Positions 1 to 13,057 of a stretch of 64,000 bases of DNA are shown in pieces. Every line of letters starts with the position of its first letter. Position 1 is the first letter of the stretch. Where the stretch lies: the NCBI RefSeq assembly GCF_002797575.1, contig NZ_PGTX01000002.1, positions 331,313 to 395,312 on the forward strand, read 5' to 3'. Made by a program: the position numbers and the translations under genes. Below the pieces are notes generated by a model. It was not told the origin of the DNA. It saw only the letters and a list, made by a program, of their open reading frames with translations, and ran no database searches. The DNA is from Polynucleobacter brandtiae (lineage in GTDB: Bacteria > Pseudomonadota > Gammaproteobacteria > Burkholderiales > Burkholderiaceae).

Positions 1-30
1 GCTCCTAATACTTTAATAGTTAACTGTCGC

Positions 31-675
31 TTACTCAGCGGCAGGGGTTTCAACGTTTGGTTCTGTTCCAGCTTCTGGAGCAGCTGCAGGTTCTGCACTA
101 GCTTCTGTCGCTGCGGCTTCAGCAGTAACTTCTGCTGGAGCTGCTACTACTGTGGCTGGCGCTTCTTCGGCAACTGGAGCGGGAGCTCCTGTTGCCTTTT
201 GTGCTGCTACTGCACCTAATACGCGAGCCATTGCAGAAACTGGTGCCAACATCACACCCAATAACTGAGATAACAACTCATCGCGACTAGGAATTGCCGC
301 TAAAGCCTTAACGGCTGCTACATCTAGCAATTTACCGTTGTATAAGCCAGCTGTAATGACGAGCTTGTCCTGAGTTTTAGCAAAGTTCTGCAATACTTTC
401 GCCGAAGCAATCGGATCAGCAGAGATGCTATAAATCAAGGGCCCAATCATCGAATCAGCAAGAGGCTCAAACTGTGTGCCTTGTGCAGCACGGCGCGCCA
501 ATGTGTTCTTCAAAACGCGAAGATAGACACCATGGTCACGTGCGCTTGCACGAAGCTTTGTCAACTGCTCAACTGGAATACCACGGTATTCAGCAAGCAC
601 GACTGTTTGAGCTCCCGCCAATTGAGCGCCGACATCAGCAACAATCGCTTTTTTGTCTTGTACATTCAAAGGCAC
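31..675 (-). CDS. rplJ: 50S ribosomal protein L10 with long Ala/Glu/Pro-rich tail
   Basis: L10 anchors the L7/L12 stalk on the 50S subunit. Residues 1 to about 160 follow the family, including the RxxLR-type RNA-binding N-terminus and the C-terminal helix (around residues 132-158) that binds L7/L12 dimers. The protein is 214 residues, against roughly 165-175 for most bacterial L10; the extra 50 or so residues are almost only Ala, Pro, Glu, Thr and Val and look like a disordered tail. An AAGGAG ribosome binding site precedes the ATG. rplL should follow just outside the window. Synthesis is normally autoregulated through the leader RNA upstream. Confidence 0.97.
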   Translation of the reverse strand: MPLNVQDKKAIVADVGAQLAGAQTVVLAEYRGIPVEQLTKLRASARDHGVYLRVLKNTLARRAAQGTQFEPLADSMIGPLIYSISADPIASAKVLQNFAKTQDKLVITAGLYNGKLLDVAAVKALAAIPSRDELLSQLLGVMLAPVSAMARVLGAVAAQKATGAPAPVAEEAPATVVAAPAEVTAEAAATEASAEPAAAPEAGTEPNVETPAAE

Positions 676-918
676 GGTTTAACTCCTTAAAAACCAACTG
701 TTAACAGTTGGGGTTACACACCAGCGTCTGATCATTTGTCACAAAAAATTGTGAAATCTTTTCAGGGTCGCCATCTGCGCTGGCCATCACTCTCGTAACG
801 ATTAAGAATTTGTTTCTAGGCTAGCAAACTCATCCACCAACGGTCTTTGATGTTCGGCTTTTTATTACGATAAAAAGCCGACCCAAAGTTCTTTTGCTAC
901 AAAAAGCGCATTACAGTA
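676..918 (-). promoter_or_regulatory. rplJ leader region (L10 autoregulatory leader, candidate)
   Basis: This 243-base gap lies between rplA and rplJ, where L10-family leaders sit in proteobacteria. Two structures are visible: a perfect 18-base palindrome at 694-711 (CCAACTGTTAACAGTTGG) about 19 bases upstream of the start codon, next to the AAGGAG site, and an 11-bp stem with a 6-base loop at 854-881. The L10-binding role is inferred from position; I cannot fold the RNA here. Confidence 0.5.
854..881 (-). repeat. Inverted repeat (attenuator or processing hairpin) between rplA and rplJ
   Basis: TCGGCTTTTTA and TAAAAAGCCGA form an 11-bp stem around a 6-base loop. There is no clear T-run after the stem on either strand, so it is not a textbook intrinsic terminator. 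Its place between rplKA and rplJL suits partial termination or RNase cleavage. Confidence 0.5.
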
Positions 919-1620
919 CTACTGCGCTGCCTGTATCGATGCCTGGTCAACTCGTACGCCCGCACCCATGGTGCTGCTTACGGCAACCTTTCTTAAATAA
1001 ATACCTTTTGATGCTGGAGGTTTTGCTTTATTCAAAGCCTCAAGCAATGCAAGTAAATTGGACTTTAATGCAGCTGGCTCGAATGAACGACGTCCAATAC
1101 TAGCGTGCACAATACCGGCTTTATCGACACGGAATTGCACTTGACCTGCTTTTGCATTTTTTACTGCAGTAGCAACGTCCGGAGTTACTGTTCCTACTTT
1201 TGGATTCGGCATTAAGCCACGGGGGCCTAATACTTGACCCAATGTACCAACAATTTTCATGGTGTCTGGAGAGGCGATCAAAATATCAAAATCAATTTTT
1301 CCACCTTTGATTTGCTCGGCTAACTCTTCCATGCCAACAATCTCTGCACCAGCTGCTTTAGCTTGTTCAGCTTTTTCACCTTGGGCAAAAACTGCTACGC
1401 GTACATGTCTACCAGTACCAGCAGGAAGCACAACCGCTCCGCGCACTACTTGATCAGATTTTTTTGCATCGATACCAAGCTGTACTGCTACATCGATAGA
1501 CTCATCAAATTTTGCAGTTGCACACTCTTTAACTAAATTCAGTGCATCTTCTAATGCATAGAATTTATTACGATCTACTTTAGCTTCGATTGCTTTTAAA
1601 CGCTTAGATAACTTAGTCAT
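919..1620 (-). CDS. rplA: 50S ribosomal protein L1
   Basis: L1 binds 23S rRNA at the mobile L1 stalk by the E site and, in well-studied bacteria, represses its own operon by binding mRNA. The 233-residue protein has the normal family length and two-domain pattern, with the conserved GLMPNPK motif near residue 135 and [17 protein letters not shown] strand near 165. It follows rplK with a 2-base gap, so the two are surely cotranscribed. Confidence 0.99.
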   Translation of the reverse strand: MTKLSKRLKAIEAKVDRNKFYALEDALNLVKECATAKFDESIDVAVQLGIDAKKSDQVVRGAVVLPAGTGRHVRVAVFAQGEKAEQAKAAGAEIVGMEELAEQIKGGKIDFDILIASPDTMKIVGTLGQVLGPRGLMPNPKVGTVTPDVATAVKNAKAGQVQFRVDKAGIVHASIGRRSFEPAALKSNLLALLEALNKAKPPASKGIYLRKVAVSSTMGAGVRVDQASIQAAQ

Positions 1621-1622
1621 GA

Positions 1623-2054
1623 TTACAGGCCTTCCACTGTGATGCCCATTGATCGGGCGCTACCAGCGATTGTTCTTACAGCAGCATCCATATCAGCAGC
1701 TGTTAAATCGGGCATTTTTGCTTTAGCAATTTCTTCTGCTTGAGCACGAGTAATTGTTCCTACCTTATCGGTATGGGGGCGTGGTGAACCTTTTTCAATT
1801 TTCGCAGCCTTCTTAATCATGATTGTCGCTGGAGGCGTCTTCATGATGAATGTGAAGCTCTTGTCTGCGAAAGCAGTAATCACAACTGGAATAGGTAGAC
1901 CGGGCTCCATGCTCTGTGTTTGAGCGTTGAAGGCCTTACAAAATTCCATAATATTGAGTCCACGCTGACCTAAAGCTGGTCCGACTGGTGGTGATGGGTT
2001 TGCTTTGCCTGCAGGTATCTGCAGTTTAATAAAACCAATAATCTTTTTTGCCAT
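1623..2054 (-). CDS. rplK: 50S ribosomal protein L11
   Basis: L11 binds the GTPase-associated centre of 23S rRNA and is the site from which RelA senses uncharged tRNA. It has the standard 143 residues: the N-terminal proline-rich switch region ([19 protein letters not shown]) and the C-terminal rRNA-binding domain ending in [14 protein letters not shown] ribosome binding site lies just before the ATG. A 153-base gap separates it from nusG. Confidence 0.99.
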   Translation of the reverse strand: MAKKIIGFIKLQIPAGKANPSPPVGPALGQRGLNIMEFCKAFNAQTQSMEPGLPIPVVITAFADKSFTFIMKTPPATIMIKKAAKIEKGSPRPHTDKVGTITRAQAEEIAKAKMPDLTAADMDAAVRTIAGSARSMGITVEGL

Positions 2055-2207
2055 TAATTGCTCCTTAAAGCGCGCCTTATTGTTATCAATGAGACCGCCG
2101 TTGAGTAAACGCTTCGCTAGTTTTTTGGCTTTCTAGCTCCGCTCCTCGGTTATTGCTAACCACTTATTCCGCTTTTTAACCTACACAAAGCCTTAACCTT
2201 TGTTTTA

Positions 2208-2780
2208 TTACATTTTTTCCACTTGCCCGAACTCCAGCTCAACTGGGGTACCACGGCCAAAAATTGTAACAGAAACGCGCAATCTAGACTTTTCGTAATT
2301 TACTTCTTCAATATTTCCGTTGAAGTCTAAGAACGGACCCTCTTTAACTCGAACCATCTCGCCTACTTCAAATAAAGTCTTAGGCTTAGGCTTGTCAACA
2401 CCAGCCTGCATTTGATCCATAATTTTTGTTACTTCAGCAGTGGAAATGGGGCTTGGACGATTTCGAACGCCACCAACAAATCCAGTTACTTTTGGAGTGT
2501 TTTTGACTAAATGCCAACTTTCATCAGTCATTTCCATTTCAATCAATACATATCCTGGAAAGAAACGGCGCTCACTAACTGACTTTTGACCCGCTTTAAT
2601 TTCGACAACTTCTTCTGATGGCACTAAAATGCGGCCAAATTTATCAAGCATTCCAGAACGTGCAATGCGTTCCTCGAGCCCGCGCTTCACACTTTTTTCC
2701 ATTCCAGAATAAGCATGGATTACATACCAGCGCATATTGCTAGTAGCTTGTGGATTCGAGACTAATTCAGCATCAATCAT
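2208..2780 (-). CDS. nusG: Transcription termination/antitermination protein NusG
   Basis: NusG binds RNA polymerase through its N-terminal NGN domain and couples to ribosomal S10 or Rho through the C-terminal KOW domain. The NGN domain begins at [11 protein letters not shown] (residue 16) and the KOW motif is at about residues 138-165 ([13 protein letters not shown]). I keep the upstream ATG because nothing better precedes the MRWY codon; the first 15 residues are not conserved, so the start could be 45 bases later. It sits 7 bases downstream of secE. Confidence 0.98.
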   Translation of the reverse strand: MIDAELVSNPQATSNMRWYVIHAYSGMEKSVKRGLEERIARSGMLDKFGRILVPSEEVVEIKAGQKSVSERRFFPGYVLIEMEMTDESWHLVKNTPKVTGFVGGVRNRPSPISTAEVTKIMDQMQAGVDKPKPKTLFEVGEMVRVKEGPFLDFNGNIEEVNYEKSRLRVSVTIFGRGTPVELEFGQVEKM

Positions 2781-2787
2781 TATTTAC

Positions 2788-3165
2788 TCACTTCCAGCCA
2801 AGAAAGACTGAAAAAACTAGCCATTCAATTAATTTGTCTGCAACCCACAAAAATATGGACATTACCAAGACAAAGCCAAATACGACTAGGGTCATTTGGG
2901 TTGCCTCTTTACGAGTAGGCCAAACAACCTTTTTTACTTCGTACCAAGAATCTTTTGCGTAGGCGATAAAACGTCGCCCATCTGGAGAAATAGCCACAAT
3001 TAAAACTGCAAATGCTATGCCACCAAATAAAACCAGAAGACGAATTAATAAAGATTGATCAGCTAGCGTGTAGTAAAGCACCAACGCAGCAACGACAATT
3101 AAAGCAGCAAGTCCGGAGACCCAGCTACTTTTTTCTTCAGAATTACCTACTGTTTGTTGAGACAT
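2788..3165 (-). CDS. secE: Preprotein translocase subunit SecE
   Basis: SecE clamps and stabilises SecY in the inner-membrane Sec channel. The 125-residue protein has three predicted membrane segments (about 17-35, 40-60 and 92-115), the three-helix form also known from E. coli, and the conserved amphipathic motif WYEVKKVVWPTRKEA at about 74-88. It lies between tRNA-Trp and nusG, the usual place, and is probably cotranscribed with both. Confidence 0.98.
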   Translation of the reverse strand: MSQQTVGNSEEKSSWVSGLAALIVVAALVLYYTLADQSLLIRLLVLFGGIAFAVLIVAISPDGRRFIAYAKDSWYEVKKVVWPTRKEATQMTLVVFGFVLVMSIFLWVADKLIEWLVFSVFLGWK

Positions 3166-3185
3166 ATCACTTCCAGTTCAAATCG

Positions 3186-3261
3186 TGGCAGGGGCGGAGG
3201 GCATCGAACCCCCAACCTTTGGTTTTGGAGACCAACGCTCTGCCAATTGAGCTACACCCCT
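3186..3261 (-). tRNA. tRNA-Trp (CCA)
   Basis: On the minus strand the gene starts AGGGGTG and ends with an encoded CCA. The seven acceptor pairs fit (one T-G), the anticodon loop reads CTCCAAA with anticodon CCA, and the T arm is GGTTCGATG-like. It sits between tuf and secE, as in many betaproteobacteria. Confidence 0.98.
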
Positions 3262-3273
3262 TCATCCTATAAA

Positions 3274-4464
3274 TCAAGCCAAAATCTTAGCAACCACTCC
3301 GGCGCCAACTGTACGGCCACCTTCACGAATCGCAAAACGTAAGCCTTCTTCCATCGCGATTGGCGCGATGAGTTTGACAGTAATGGTTACGTTATCACCA
3401 GGCATCACCATTTCTTTGTCTGTTGGCAACTCAATTGAACCTGTTACGTCCGTAGTACGGAAGTAAAACTGAGGACGGTAGTTGTTAAAGAATGGCGTAT
3501 GACGTCCACCTTCATCTTTACCCAAGATATAAACCTCAGCTGTAAAGTGAGTATGTGGTGTGATTGAGCCTGGCTTAGCCAAGACTTGACCGCGCTCTAC
3601 TTCTTCACGCTTTGTACCGCGCAACAAGATACCGACGTTATCGCCTGCTTGACCTTGATCGAGCAGTTTACGGAACATCTCTACACCAGTACAGGTTGTT
3701 TTGATTGTTGGCTTAATACCGATGACTTCGATCTCTTCACCAACCTTAACAATACCGCGCTCGATACGGCCAGTAACTACAGTACCGCGACCGGAGATAG
3801 AGAACACATCTTCTACAGGCATCAAGAACGCACCATCAACAGCACGCTCTGGAGTTGGGATATAAGAGTCCAATGCATCAGCCAATTTCATAATGGCTTC
3901 TTTACCCATTGGGCCTTCATCGCCCTCAAGTGCTAACTTAGCAGAACCTTGAATGATTGGAGTGTCATCACCAGGGAAGTCGTATTTAGAAAGAAGCTCA
4001 CGCACTTCCATTTCGACTAATTCTAATAACTCAGCATCATCAACCATATCGCATTTGTTTAAGAACACGATGATGTATGGAACGCCTACTTGGCGGGCCA
4101 AGAGGATATGCTCACGCGTTTGTGGCATTGGGCCATCGGCTGCAGAGCAAACCAAAATAGCGCCGTCCATCTGGGCAGCACCGGTAATCATGTTCTTGAC
4201 ATAGTCAGCGTGTCCTGGGCAATCAACGTGAGCGTAGTGACGATTCGCTGTCTCATACTCAACGTGTGCAGTATTAATCGTAATACCGCGTGCCTTTTCT
4301 TCAGGAGCTGCATCGATCTGATCGTATGCTTTTGCTTCGCCACCGAATGCTTTTGACAGCACAGTAGCAATCGCTGCTGTTAAGGTAGTTTTACCGTGGT
4401 CAACGTGACCGATGGTACCAACGTTTACGTGCGGTTTTGTCCGCTGAAACTTTTCTTTTGCCAT
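3274..4464 (-). CDS. tuf: Elongation factor Tu
   Basis: EF-Tu is the GTPase that delivers aminoacyl-tRNA to the ribosome. The 396-residue protein shows all G motifs: GHVDHGKT (19-26), the switch region ARGITI, DCPGH (about 81-85), NKCD (about 136-139) and GSA. It is the tufB-type locus with tRNA genes on both sides (Tyr, Gly, Thr upstream, Trp downstream). A second tuf gene near fusA is usual in this group but would lie elsewhere. Confidence 0.99.
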   Translation of the reverse strand: MAKEKFQRTKPHVNVGTIGHVDHGKTTLTAAIATVLSKAFGGEAKAYDQIDAAPEEKARGITINTAHVEYETANRHYAHVDCPGHADYVKNMITGAAQMDGAILVCSAADGPMPQTREHILLARQVGVPYIIVFLNKCDMVDDAELLELVEMEVRELLSKYDFPGDDTPIIQGSAKLALEGDEGPMGKEAIMKLADALDSYIPTPERAVDGAFLMPVEDVFSISGRGTVVTGRIERGIVKVGEEIEVIGIKPTIKTTCTGVEMFRKLLDQGQAGDNVGILLRGTKREEVERGQVLAKPGSITPHTHFTAEVYILGKDEGGRHTPFFNNYRPQFYFRTTDVTGSIELPTDKEMVMPGDNVTITVKLIAPIAMEEGLRFAIREGGRTVGAGVVAKILA

Positions 4465-4525
4465 TTTTTGTCTGCCTTTAATTTACTCGTAAATCAAAAA
4501 GTTACATGCTAGTTAATTTCAATCA

Positions 4526-4600
<75 letters not shown>

Positions 4601-4643
4601 TGTTACTTACAAATATCTAATAAACAACGGTGGTTGGAGTGAT

Positions 4644-4717
4644 TGGAGCGGGATAAGAGAATCGAACTCTTGACCGAAGATTGGAAATCTGCTGTTTTAC
4701 CATTAAACTAATCCCGC
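4644..4717 (-). tRNA. tRNA-Gly (TCC)
   Basis: Cloverleaf on the minus strand: acceptor GCGGGAT pairs with ATCCCGC, T discriminator, encoded CCA, anticodon loop TTTCCAA with anticodon TCC. The anticodon stem has one C-T mismatch. It lies between tRNA-Tyr and tRNA-Thr. Confidence 0.95.
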
Positions 4718-4801
4718 AGTAATCTCACCAAATCACGTCAACTACAGAAGCAATTATCAATCAAATACCTCTCAATACAAACAGACCGTTAATACAGTCT
4801 G

Positions 4802-4886
4802 TGGTGGAGGGGGTAGGATTCGAACCTACGTAGGCATAGCCAACAGATTTACAGTCTGCCTCCTTTAGCCGCTCGGACACCCCTCC
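4802..4886 (-). tRNA. tRNA-Tyr (GTA)
   Basis: Class II tRNA of 85 bases with a long variable arm. Acceptor GGAGGGG pairs with CCCCTCC, CCA is encoded, and the anticodon is GTA (loop CTGTAAA). It is the first gene after the promoter at 4898-4926. Confidence 0.97.
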
Positions 4887-4897
4887 GTCAACCTAAT

Positions 4898-4926
4898 ATT
4901 CTGACTCCGAATGGAGCATCTGTCAA
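4898..4926 (-). promoter_or_regulatory. Promoter of the tRNA-Tyr/Gly/Thr-tuf-tRNA-Trp-secE-nusG transcript
   Basis: Minus strand: perfect -35 TTGACA at 4921-4926, 17-base spacer, -10 CAGAAT (4 of 6) at 4898-4903. It lies between the rrn terminator and tRNA-Tyr, so the cluster can be transcribed independently of the rRNA operon. Confidence 0.65.
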
Positions 4927-4949
4927 TCTCTCTAAACGCTTTGCACAAG

Positions 4950-4982
4950 TAAAAACGCCCAGACCTAAGAGGGTCTGGGCGT
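4950..4982 (-). terminator. rRNA operon intrinsic terminator
   Basis: Minus strand: an 11-bp perfect stem ACGCCCAGACC / GGTCTGGGCGT with a 6-base loop, followed by a T-run. It directly follows the 5S gene. Confidence 0.93.
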
Positions 4983-4990
4983 CGCATTGG

Positions 4991-5107
4991 TGCCCGGCAG
5001 TTACCTACTTTCACACGGGTAATCCGCACTATCATCGGCGTAAAGTCGTTTCACTGTCCTGTTCGGGATGGGAAGGAGTGGTTCCAACTTGCTATGGTCA
5101 CCGGGCG
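4991..5107 (-). rRNA. rrf: 5S ribosomal RNA
   Basis: Minus strand, about 117 bases. The 5' GCCCGG pairs with the 3' CCGGGC to close helix I, and the conserved internal stretches CCCATCCCGAACAG and GATGATAGTG are present. Ends are set from the terminal helix and may be off by a few bases. Confidence 0.95.
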
Positions 5108-5211
5108 TAGAGGGTCGAACTGTTGATAAATCAACAGTTCTATTTGAGTAAGCATGTAATTTGGGTTGCAGAATGAATCTGGCAAACATCCAACACAATA
5201 GTGCTGGTTAT

Positions 5212-8086
<2,875 letters not shown>

Positions 8087-8280
8087 TATAACGAGCACCA
8101 TTGCTAGCAACCGTTACAGGTTTTACTTCTACAACTGACATGTTTGCCGTAATCCAAACTATAAGTACGTATTAAAGAACTTTAAAAACTCGTTTGATAT
8201 TACTGATTGATGATTCAATCTTTACCCTATTACATTGTCTAATGCTCTCTCAAAGAAACATTAGACACTTTGCTTACTCA

Positions 8281-8295
8281 AATTTTTAAAGAACA
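8281..8295 (-). promoter_or_regulatory. boxA-like antitermination site in the 16S-23S spacer
   Basis: Minus strand reads TGTTCTTTAAAAATT, close to the boxA consensus recognised by NusB-S10. It sits between tRNA-Ala and 23S, the usual place for the second rrn boxA. Confidence 0.6.
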
Positions 8296-8352
8296 GCCAT
8301 AAATGGCAAAACTAAACAATTAAATGTTTGTTTAGTTTTGACATTTAGATGA

Positions 8353-8428
8353 TGGTGGAGGATGACGGGATCGAACCGACGACCCCCTGCTTGCAAAGCA
8401 GGTGCTCTCCCAGCTGAGCTAATCCCCC
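8353..8428 (-). tRNA. tRNA-Ala (TGC) in the rRNA spacer
   Basis: Acceptor GGGGGAT pairs with ATCCTCC through one G-T pair, CCA is encoded, and the anticodon is TGC within CTTTGCAAG. It is the second spacer tRNA in the operon. Confidence 0.98.
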
Positions 8429-8458
8429 AACGTCCCACTAAGTCTTGTTTCTGGCTGG

Positions 8459-8535
8459 TGGTGGGTCTGGTAGGACTTGAACCTACGACCCCTGCGTTAT
8501 CAACACAGTGCTCTAACCAGCTGAGCTACAGACCC
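8459..8535 (-). tRNA. tRNA-Ile (GAT) in the rRNA spacer
   Basis: Acceptor GGGTCTG pairs with CAGACCC, CCA is encoded, and the anticodon is GAT within TTGATAA. It is the first spacer tRNA after 16S. Confidence 0.98.
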
Positions 8536-8589
8536 GTGGCTTTTATTGTCAACCGATAAGTGTGGGCACTAAAATCCAGCATCTTTCTC

Positions 8590-10125
<1,536 letters not shown>

Positions 10126-10280
10126 AATTCCTGTGATCCTTGCGGATCGTCGCACTCATTCAAAAGAAATTGACTTGGTAATAAAACCAAATCTTTTTAC
10201 TGTCTATGAGTACTATTTATTTACATCTGTCCCGAAGGACTTGATGCTTTCACTTAGTACCCACAATTATCGGTTGACTA

Positions 10281-10292
10281 ATTTTTAAAGAG
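10281..10292 (-). promoter_or_regulatory. boxA-like antitermination site in the rrn leader
   Basis: Minus strand reads CTCTTTAAAAAT, similar to boxA. It lies between the promoter and 16S and resembles the spacer copy at 8281-8295. Confidence 0.55.
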
Positions 10293-10338
10293 GGCTGACT
10301 TGTTTCGTATTTCAAATAACATTCAGCAGAGAGATAAG

Positions 10339-10367
10339 ACTATAGCGCACTAATTTTGGGTCGTCAA
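10339..10367 (-). promoter_or_regulatory. rRNA operon promoter
   Basis: Minus strand: -35 TTGACG (10362-10367), exact 17-base spacer, -10 TATAGT (10339-10344). Both hexamers are 5 of 6 to consensus. The segment upstream is rich in A and T, as expected for an UP element. Start of transcription is expected near 10332. Confidence 0.82.
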
Positions 10368-10606
10368 CACCTTTCGTAGTCTTTTTCCTCAAATAACCAT
10401 CTTTTTTTCCTACTTCTGAATAAATATGTTTAAAAACAAAGACTTATATTTTTAAAATAATTTATCTTTTTTTAAAAAATTTTCTATTTAATCTGTCTTT
10501 TTAGCCTCCTCTATACATTTTCATGCCATCCGCATCCGTTTTTCATTCTTTTTGGAGTGGATTGTCTTGTGATTTAAGGGAAAACCCTAATATTTTGAGT
10601 AAAAAC

Positions 10607-10615
10607 TGCTAATAT
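10607..10615 (+). promoter_or_regulatory. Extended -10 element; possible leaderless mRNA
   Basis: TGCTAATAT is an extended -10 (TGn plus TAATAT). Transcription would begin about at the ATG at 10622, and no Shine-Dalgarno is seen upstream of that ATG. Confidence 0.4.
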
Positions 10616-10621
10616 GGTGCT

Positions 10622-11278
10622 ATGAACAAAAATGTTCTTACCAGTCATGCCGCTACCCAGCCTAGCGCCGCCATCCTATCTATTCCGGTGCTTGAGCTAC
10701 ATGCAGGCTATAAAGACAAAATCCTACTTCATCTCTTGGAGCTTAACGATGATGATCGTCGCTTGCGCTTCGGTACGCAAACATCGAATAAAGTCATTGA
10801 ACGCTATGTTGACCGCATTGATTTCAACAATGCTGCTGTGTTTGCCAGCTTTGACTCCAACTTAAACTTAATAGGAATGGCTCATTTAGCCTATCTACCT
10901 AGAGTAATCGGTCGAGTTAGTGCTGCAGAACTGGGCGTCTCGGTTCTTTCAGAGGCTCGAGGCAGAGGGGTGGGAGCGGCATTATTTCAGCGCTCAGCTG
11001 TACATTCTCGCAACACGAAGATTGATTCTCTATTTGTGCATTGCCTAGCAAACAATAAGGCCATGATGAATCTGGCCCAGAAGGCCGGTATGCGAGTTGA
11101 ATATGCTGATGGTGATGCTGATGCCTACCTAAAGCTCTCTCCGGCTACGTCGGGAACAATAGTAGATGAAGCTATCAATGAGCAATGGGCGGGCCTCGAC
11201 TATTCCCTAAAAGAAAATATCAAGCACTCTAACTATCTATGGCATTGGTTGTTAGGGCTCCACCACACCTCACCCTAA
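10622..11278 (+). CDS. GNAT family N-acetyltransferase
   Basis: GNAT enzymes move an acetyl group from acetyl-CoA to an amine; the substrate here cannot be told. The 218-residue protein carries the acetyl-CoA motif A, ARGRGVGAALF, at about 112-122, preceded by the usual beta-4 strand (AAELGVSVL). The N-terminal part resembles GNAT proteins annotated only as generic acetyltransferases in Burkholderiales. It stands alone and converges on the cytochrome c gene, with the two stop codons overlapping by 4 bases. Confidence 0.85.
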   Translation: MNKNVLTSHAATQPSAAILSIPVLELHAGYKDKILLHLLELNDDDRRLRFGTQTSNKVIERYVDRIDFNNAAVFASFDSNLNLIGMAHLAYLPRVIGRVSAAELGVSVLSEARGRGVGAALFQRSAVHSRNTKIDSLFVHCLANNKAMMNLAQKAGMRVEYADGDADAYLKLSPATSGTIVDEAINEQWAGLDYSLKENIKHSNYLWHWLLGLHHTSP

Positions 11279-11640
11279 TTCGGAACAATTGCCCCGCGCA
11301 ATATCCAAGTAACTAGGCTGGCTATTTCATCATCACTCAATTTAGTATTCCCAGGCATCGGCACTACACCCCAGGATCCCGCACCACCTTTATGAATTTT
11401 ATTTTTTAACAAATCTGCCGCGCTTGGATCGCTTCTATACTTTTTTGCAATGTCTTGAAAGCTGGGGCCTACAATTTTTTTATTGACTGCGTGACATCCT
11501 AAGCAAGCATTTTGTTTGGCAAGCAGAAGGGCGGCTTGGTCTTGAGTTAAGACATTCGCAGCATTCGCACCTTGCGAATGGGGCACCATAAAAAATGAAA
11601 GGAAAAATATCCCCAGTATAAATTTTGATAGTGCCGCCAT
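11275..11640 (-). CDS. Class I cytochrome c (c551/c552-like), periplasmic
   Basis: A small electron carrier exported through Sec. Residues 1-27 form a signal peptide ending around the ANA region; the haem-binding motif CLGCH is at 46-50 and the likely sixth-ligand Met is in VPMPGN at residue 95. At 121 residues it has the size of c551-type donors to terminal oxidases or nitrite reductases; the partner is not shown by the neighbourhood. It follows the BON lipoprotein gene by 15 bases and is probably its operon partner, a pairing also common in Burkholderiales. Confidence 0.9.
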   Translation of the reverse strand: MAALSKFILGIFFLSFFMVPHSQGANAANVLTQDQAALLLAKQNACLGCHAVNKKIVGPSFQDIAKKYRSDPSAADLLKNKIHKGGAGSWGVVPMPGNTKLSDDEIASLVTWILRGAIVPN

Positions 11641-11655
11641 TGTTTAAAAAAGCTT

Positions 11656-12315
11656 TTAAAAGTTCGGAGGGGAAGTAGGTTGAGCTTCTTCTGCTTTACC
11701 TTGCTTTTCTAGACGCACTTTTTCTGCATCGGAAATAATATCAAAAAATACATAAACATCTTTCACGCCCGTAGCATTACTGGCAATTTTCTTAGCAATT
11801 TCTGCTTCATTTTTCGTCAACATCCCCATCAGGAAAATACTACTTCCTTCAGCAATAATTGCCATTGAGTTCGATGGCAGATTATTAATAAAAATCATTT
11901 GGGTTTTGATCTTTGATTCCAGGTAAGCGTCGTTGGCACGAGCAGAAAAGCTACTATTGGGCCCAATAAGGAGCTCATTAAATACTGCGCGCGCATTCTT
12001 CATCGCTTTTACGTACTCAGTAGCCTGAGACTTTATGTCAGTATTTTTTACTTCTCCAGTCAACAGCACTTTCTGATTAAATGACGTAACGGTTATATGT
12101 GCGCTATCGCCAAATTTTTTAATCAGGGCATTGCCTGCCTCCAGCTCAATGCCTTTATCAATCGCTTGCACGCCCGGAGTACGACGATCTGCCATTACGG
12201 CGATGCCGCCAACCGCGCCCGCAGATGCGGCGCCAACAGCAACTACTGCGCAAGCAGAGAGCTGAGACAGGATGGTCAAAAGAATAACTAATTTACTGAA
12301 GACTTGAATTCGCAT
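11656..12315 (-). CDS. BON-domain outer-membrane lipoprotein (DolP/YraP-like)
   Basis: The protein has a signal peptide with lipobox LSAC (Cys at about 22), then two BON domains over roughly residues 60-200, the layout of E. coli DolP (YraP), which supports outer-membrane integrity. I start at the ATG giving MRIQVFSK because the upstream extension would place 24 unlikely residues before the signal peptide and run into the preceding gene. Gene order (isomerase - BON lipoprotein) matches E. coli diaA - dolP. Confidence 0.85.
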   Translation of the reverse strand: MRIQVFSKLVILLTILSQLSACAVVAVGAASAGAVGGIAVMADRRTPGVQAIDKGIELEAGNALIKKFGDSAHITVTSFNQKVLLTGEVKNTDIKSQATEYVKAMKNARAVFNELLIGPNSSFSARANDAYLESKIKTQMIFINNLPSNSMAIIAEGSSIFLMGMLTKNEAEIAKKIASNATGVKDVYVFFDIISDAEKVRLEKQGKAEEAQPTSPPNF

Positions 12316-12346
12316 TTGGGCACTCTCTAAAAAGATTGGATATTTT

Positions 12347-12949
12347 TTAATCCAAAAGAAGATGGTCAACGCCATCACACAACGCATGAAGCAAAACTAA
12401 ATGGGTTTCTTGAATACGGGCAGTACGCGTAGAGGGTGCGCACAGGTGAATATCATCGGCCCCTAATAATTGCGCAATTTTTCCTCCGCCGTTGCCAGTA
12501 AGTGCAATAATTTGAATGCCCATTTTTTTGGCTGCCTCAATTGCTGCAACGACATTTTTTGAGTTTCCGGAAGTAGAGATGCCCAATAGGACGTCTCCAG
12601 ACTTACCAAGACCGCGCACCTGCTTGCTAAATACTTCATCGTAACTATAGTCGTTCCCAACAGCTGTCAAAATAGAGGAATCGGTTGTCAGCGCTATGGC
12701 CGCCAACTCTTGACGCTCTCGCTCAAATCTCCCAATGAGTTCTGCGGCAAAATGTTGTGCGTCTGCTGCTGAGCCTCCGTTTCCGCAAGCCATTACCTTT
12801 CCGCCGGCGCGTAAACAACTTGTCATTGCAACAACTCCATGAGCCACTTGATCTGGAAGTATTTTTTCTGCCTCTTGCTTAACGGCAATACTATCGAAAA
12901 AGTGCTGTGATGTGCGTGCGCTTAACCGCTCTAAGGTGTCTTTGTCCAT
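12347..12949 (-). CDS. gmhA: SIS-domain phosphoheptose isomerase family protein (GmhA/DiaA)
   Basis: A single SIS sugar-phosphate-binding domain of about 200 residues, with CGNGGSAADAQHFAAEL, GISTSGNS and the C-terminal QETHLVLLHALCD motif. GmhA converts sedoheptulose 7-phosphate to heptose phosphate for LPS; the paralogue DiaA instead binds DnaA and promotes replication initiation. The catalytic-looking Glu and His are present, but the synteny (rsmI nearby, BON lipoprotein next) is that of diaA, so either role is possible. The ATG at 12949 is chosen; a TTG 18 bases upstream is an alternative. Confidence 0.85.
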   Translation of the reverse strand: MDKDTLERLSARTSQHFFDSIAVKQEAEKILPDQVAHGVVAMTSCLRAGGKVMACGNGGSAADAQHFAAELIGRFERERQELAAIALTTDSSILTAVGNDYSYDEVFSKQVRGLGKSGDVLLGISTSGNSKNVVAAIEAAKKMGIQIIALTGNGGGKIAQLLGADDIHLCAPSTRTARIQETHLVLLHALCDGVDHLLLD

Positions 12950-13057
12950 CACAATATTATGCGCCAAAAGGAAGCTAAATTCACTTGCTGACTATCGAAT
13001 TGAAAAGGGACGTATTCTCTTACTTATTCATACCCCCCTAAGCAGAAGATTCCCTTC

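Larger units (their letters stand above)
10126..10621. other. Non-coding region: rrn leader and promoter, AT-rich upstream segment, GNAT promoter
   Basis: No protein gene is visible in these 496 bases. From the 16S side it holds the rRNA leader with a boxA-like site (10281-10292), the rrn promoter (10339-10367), a very AT-rich tract (about 10385-10500) that can serve as UP element or bent DNA, and on the plus strand an extended -10 element (10607-10615) for the GNAT gene. Confidence 0.8.
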
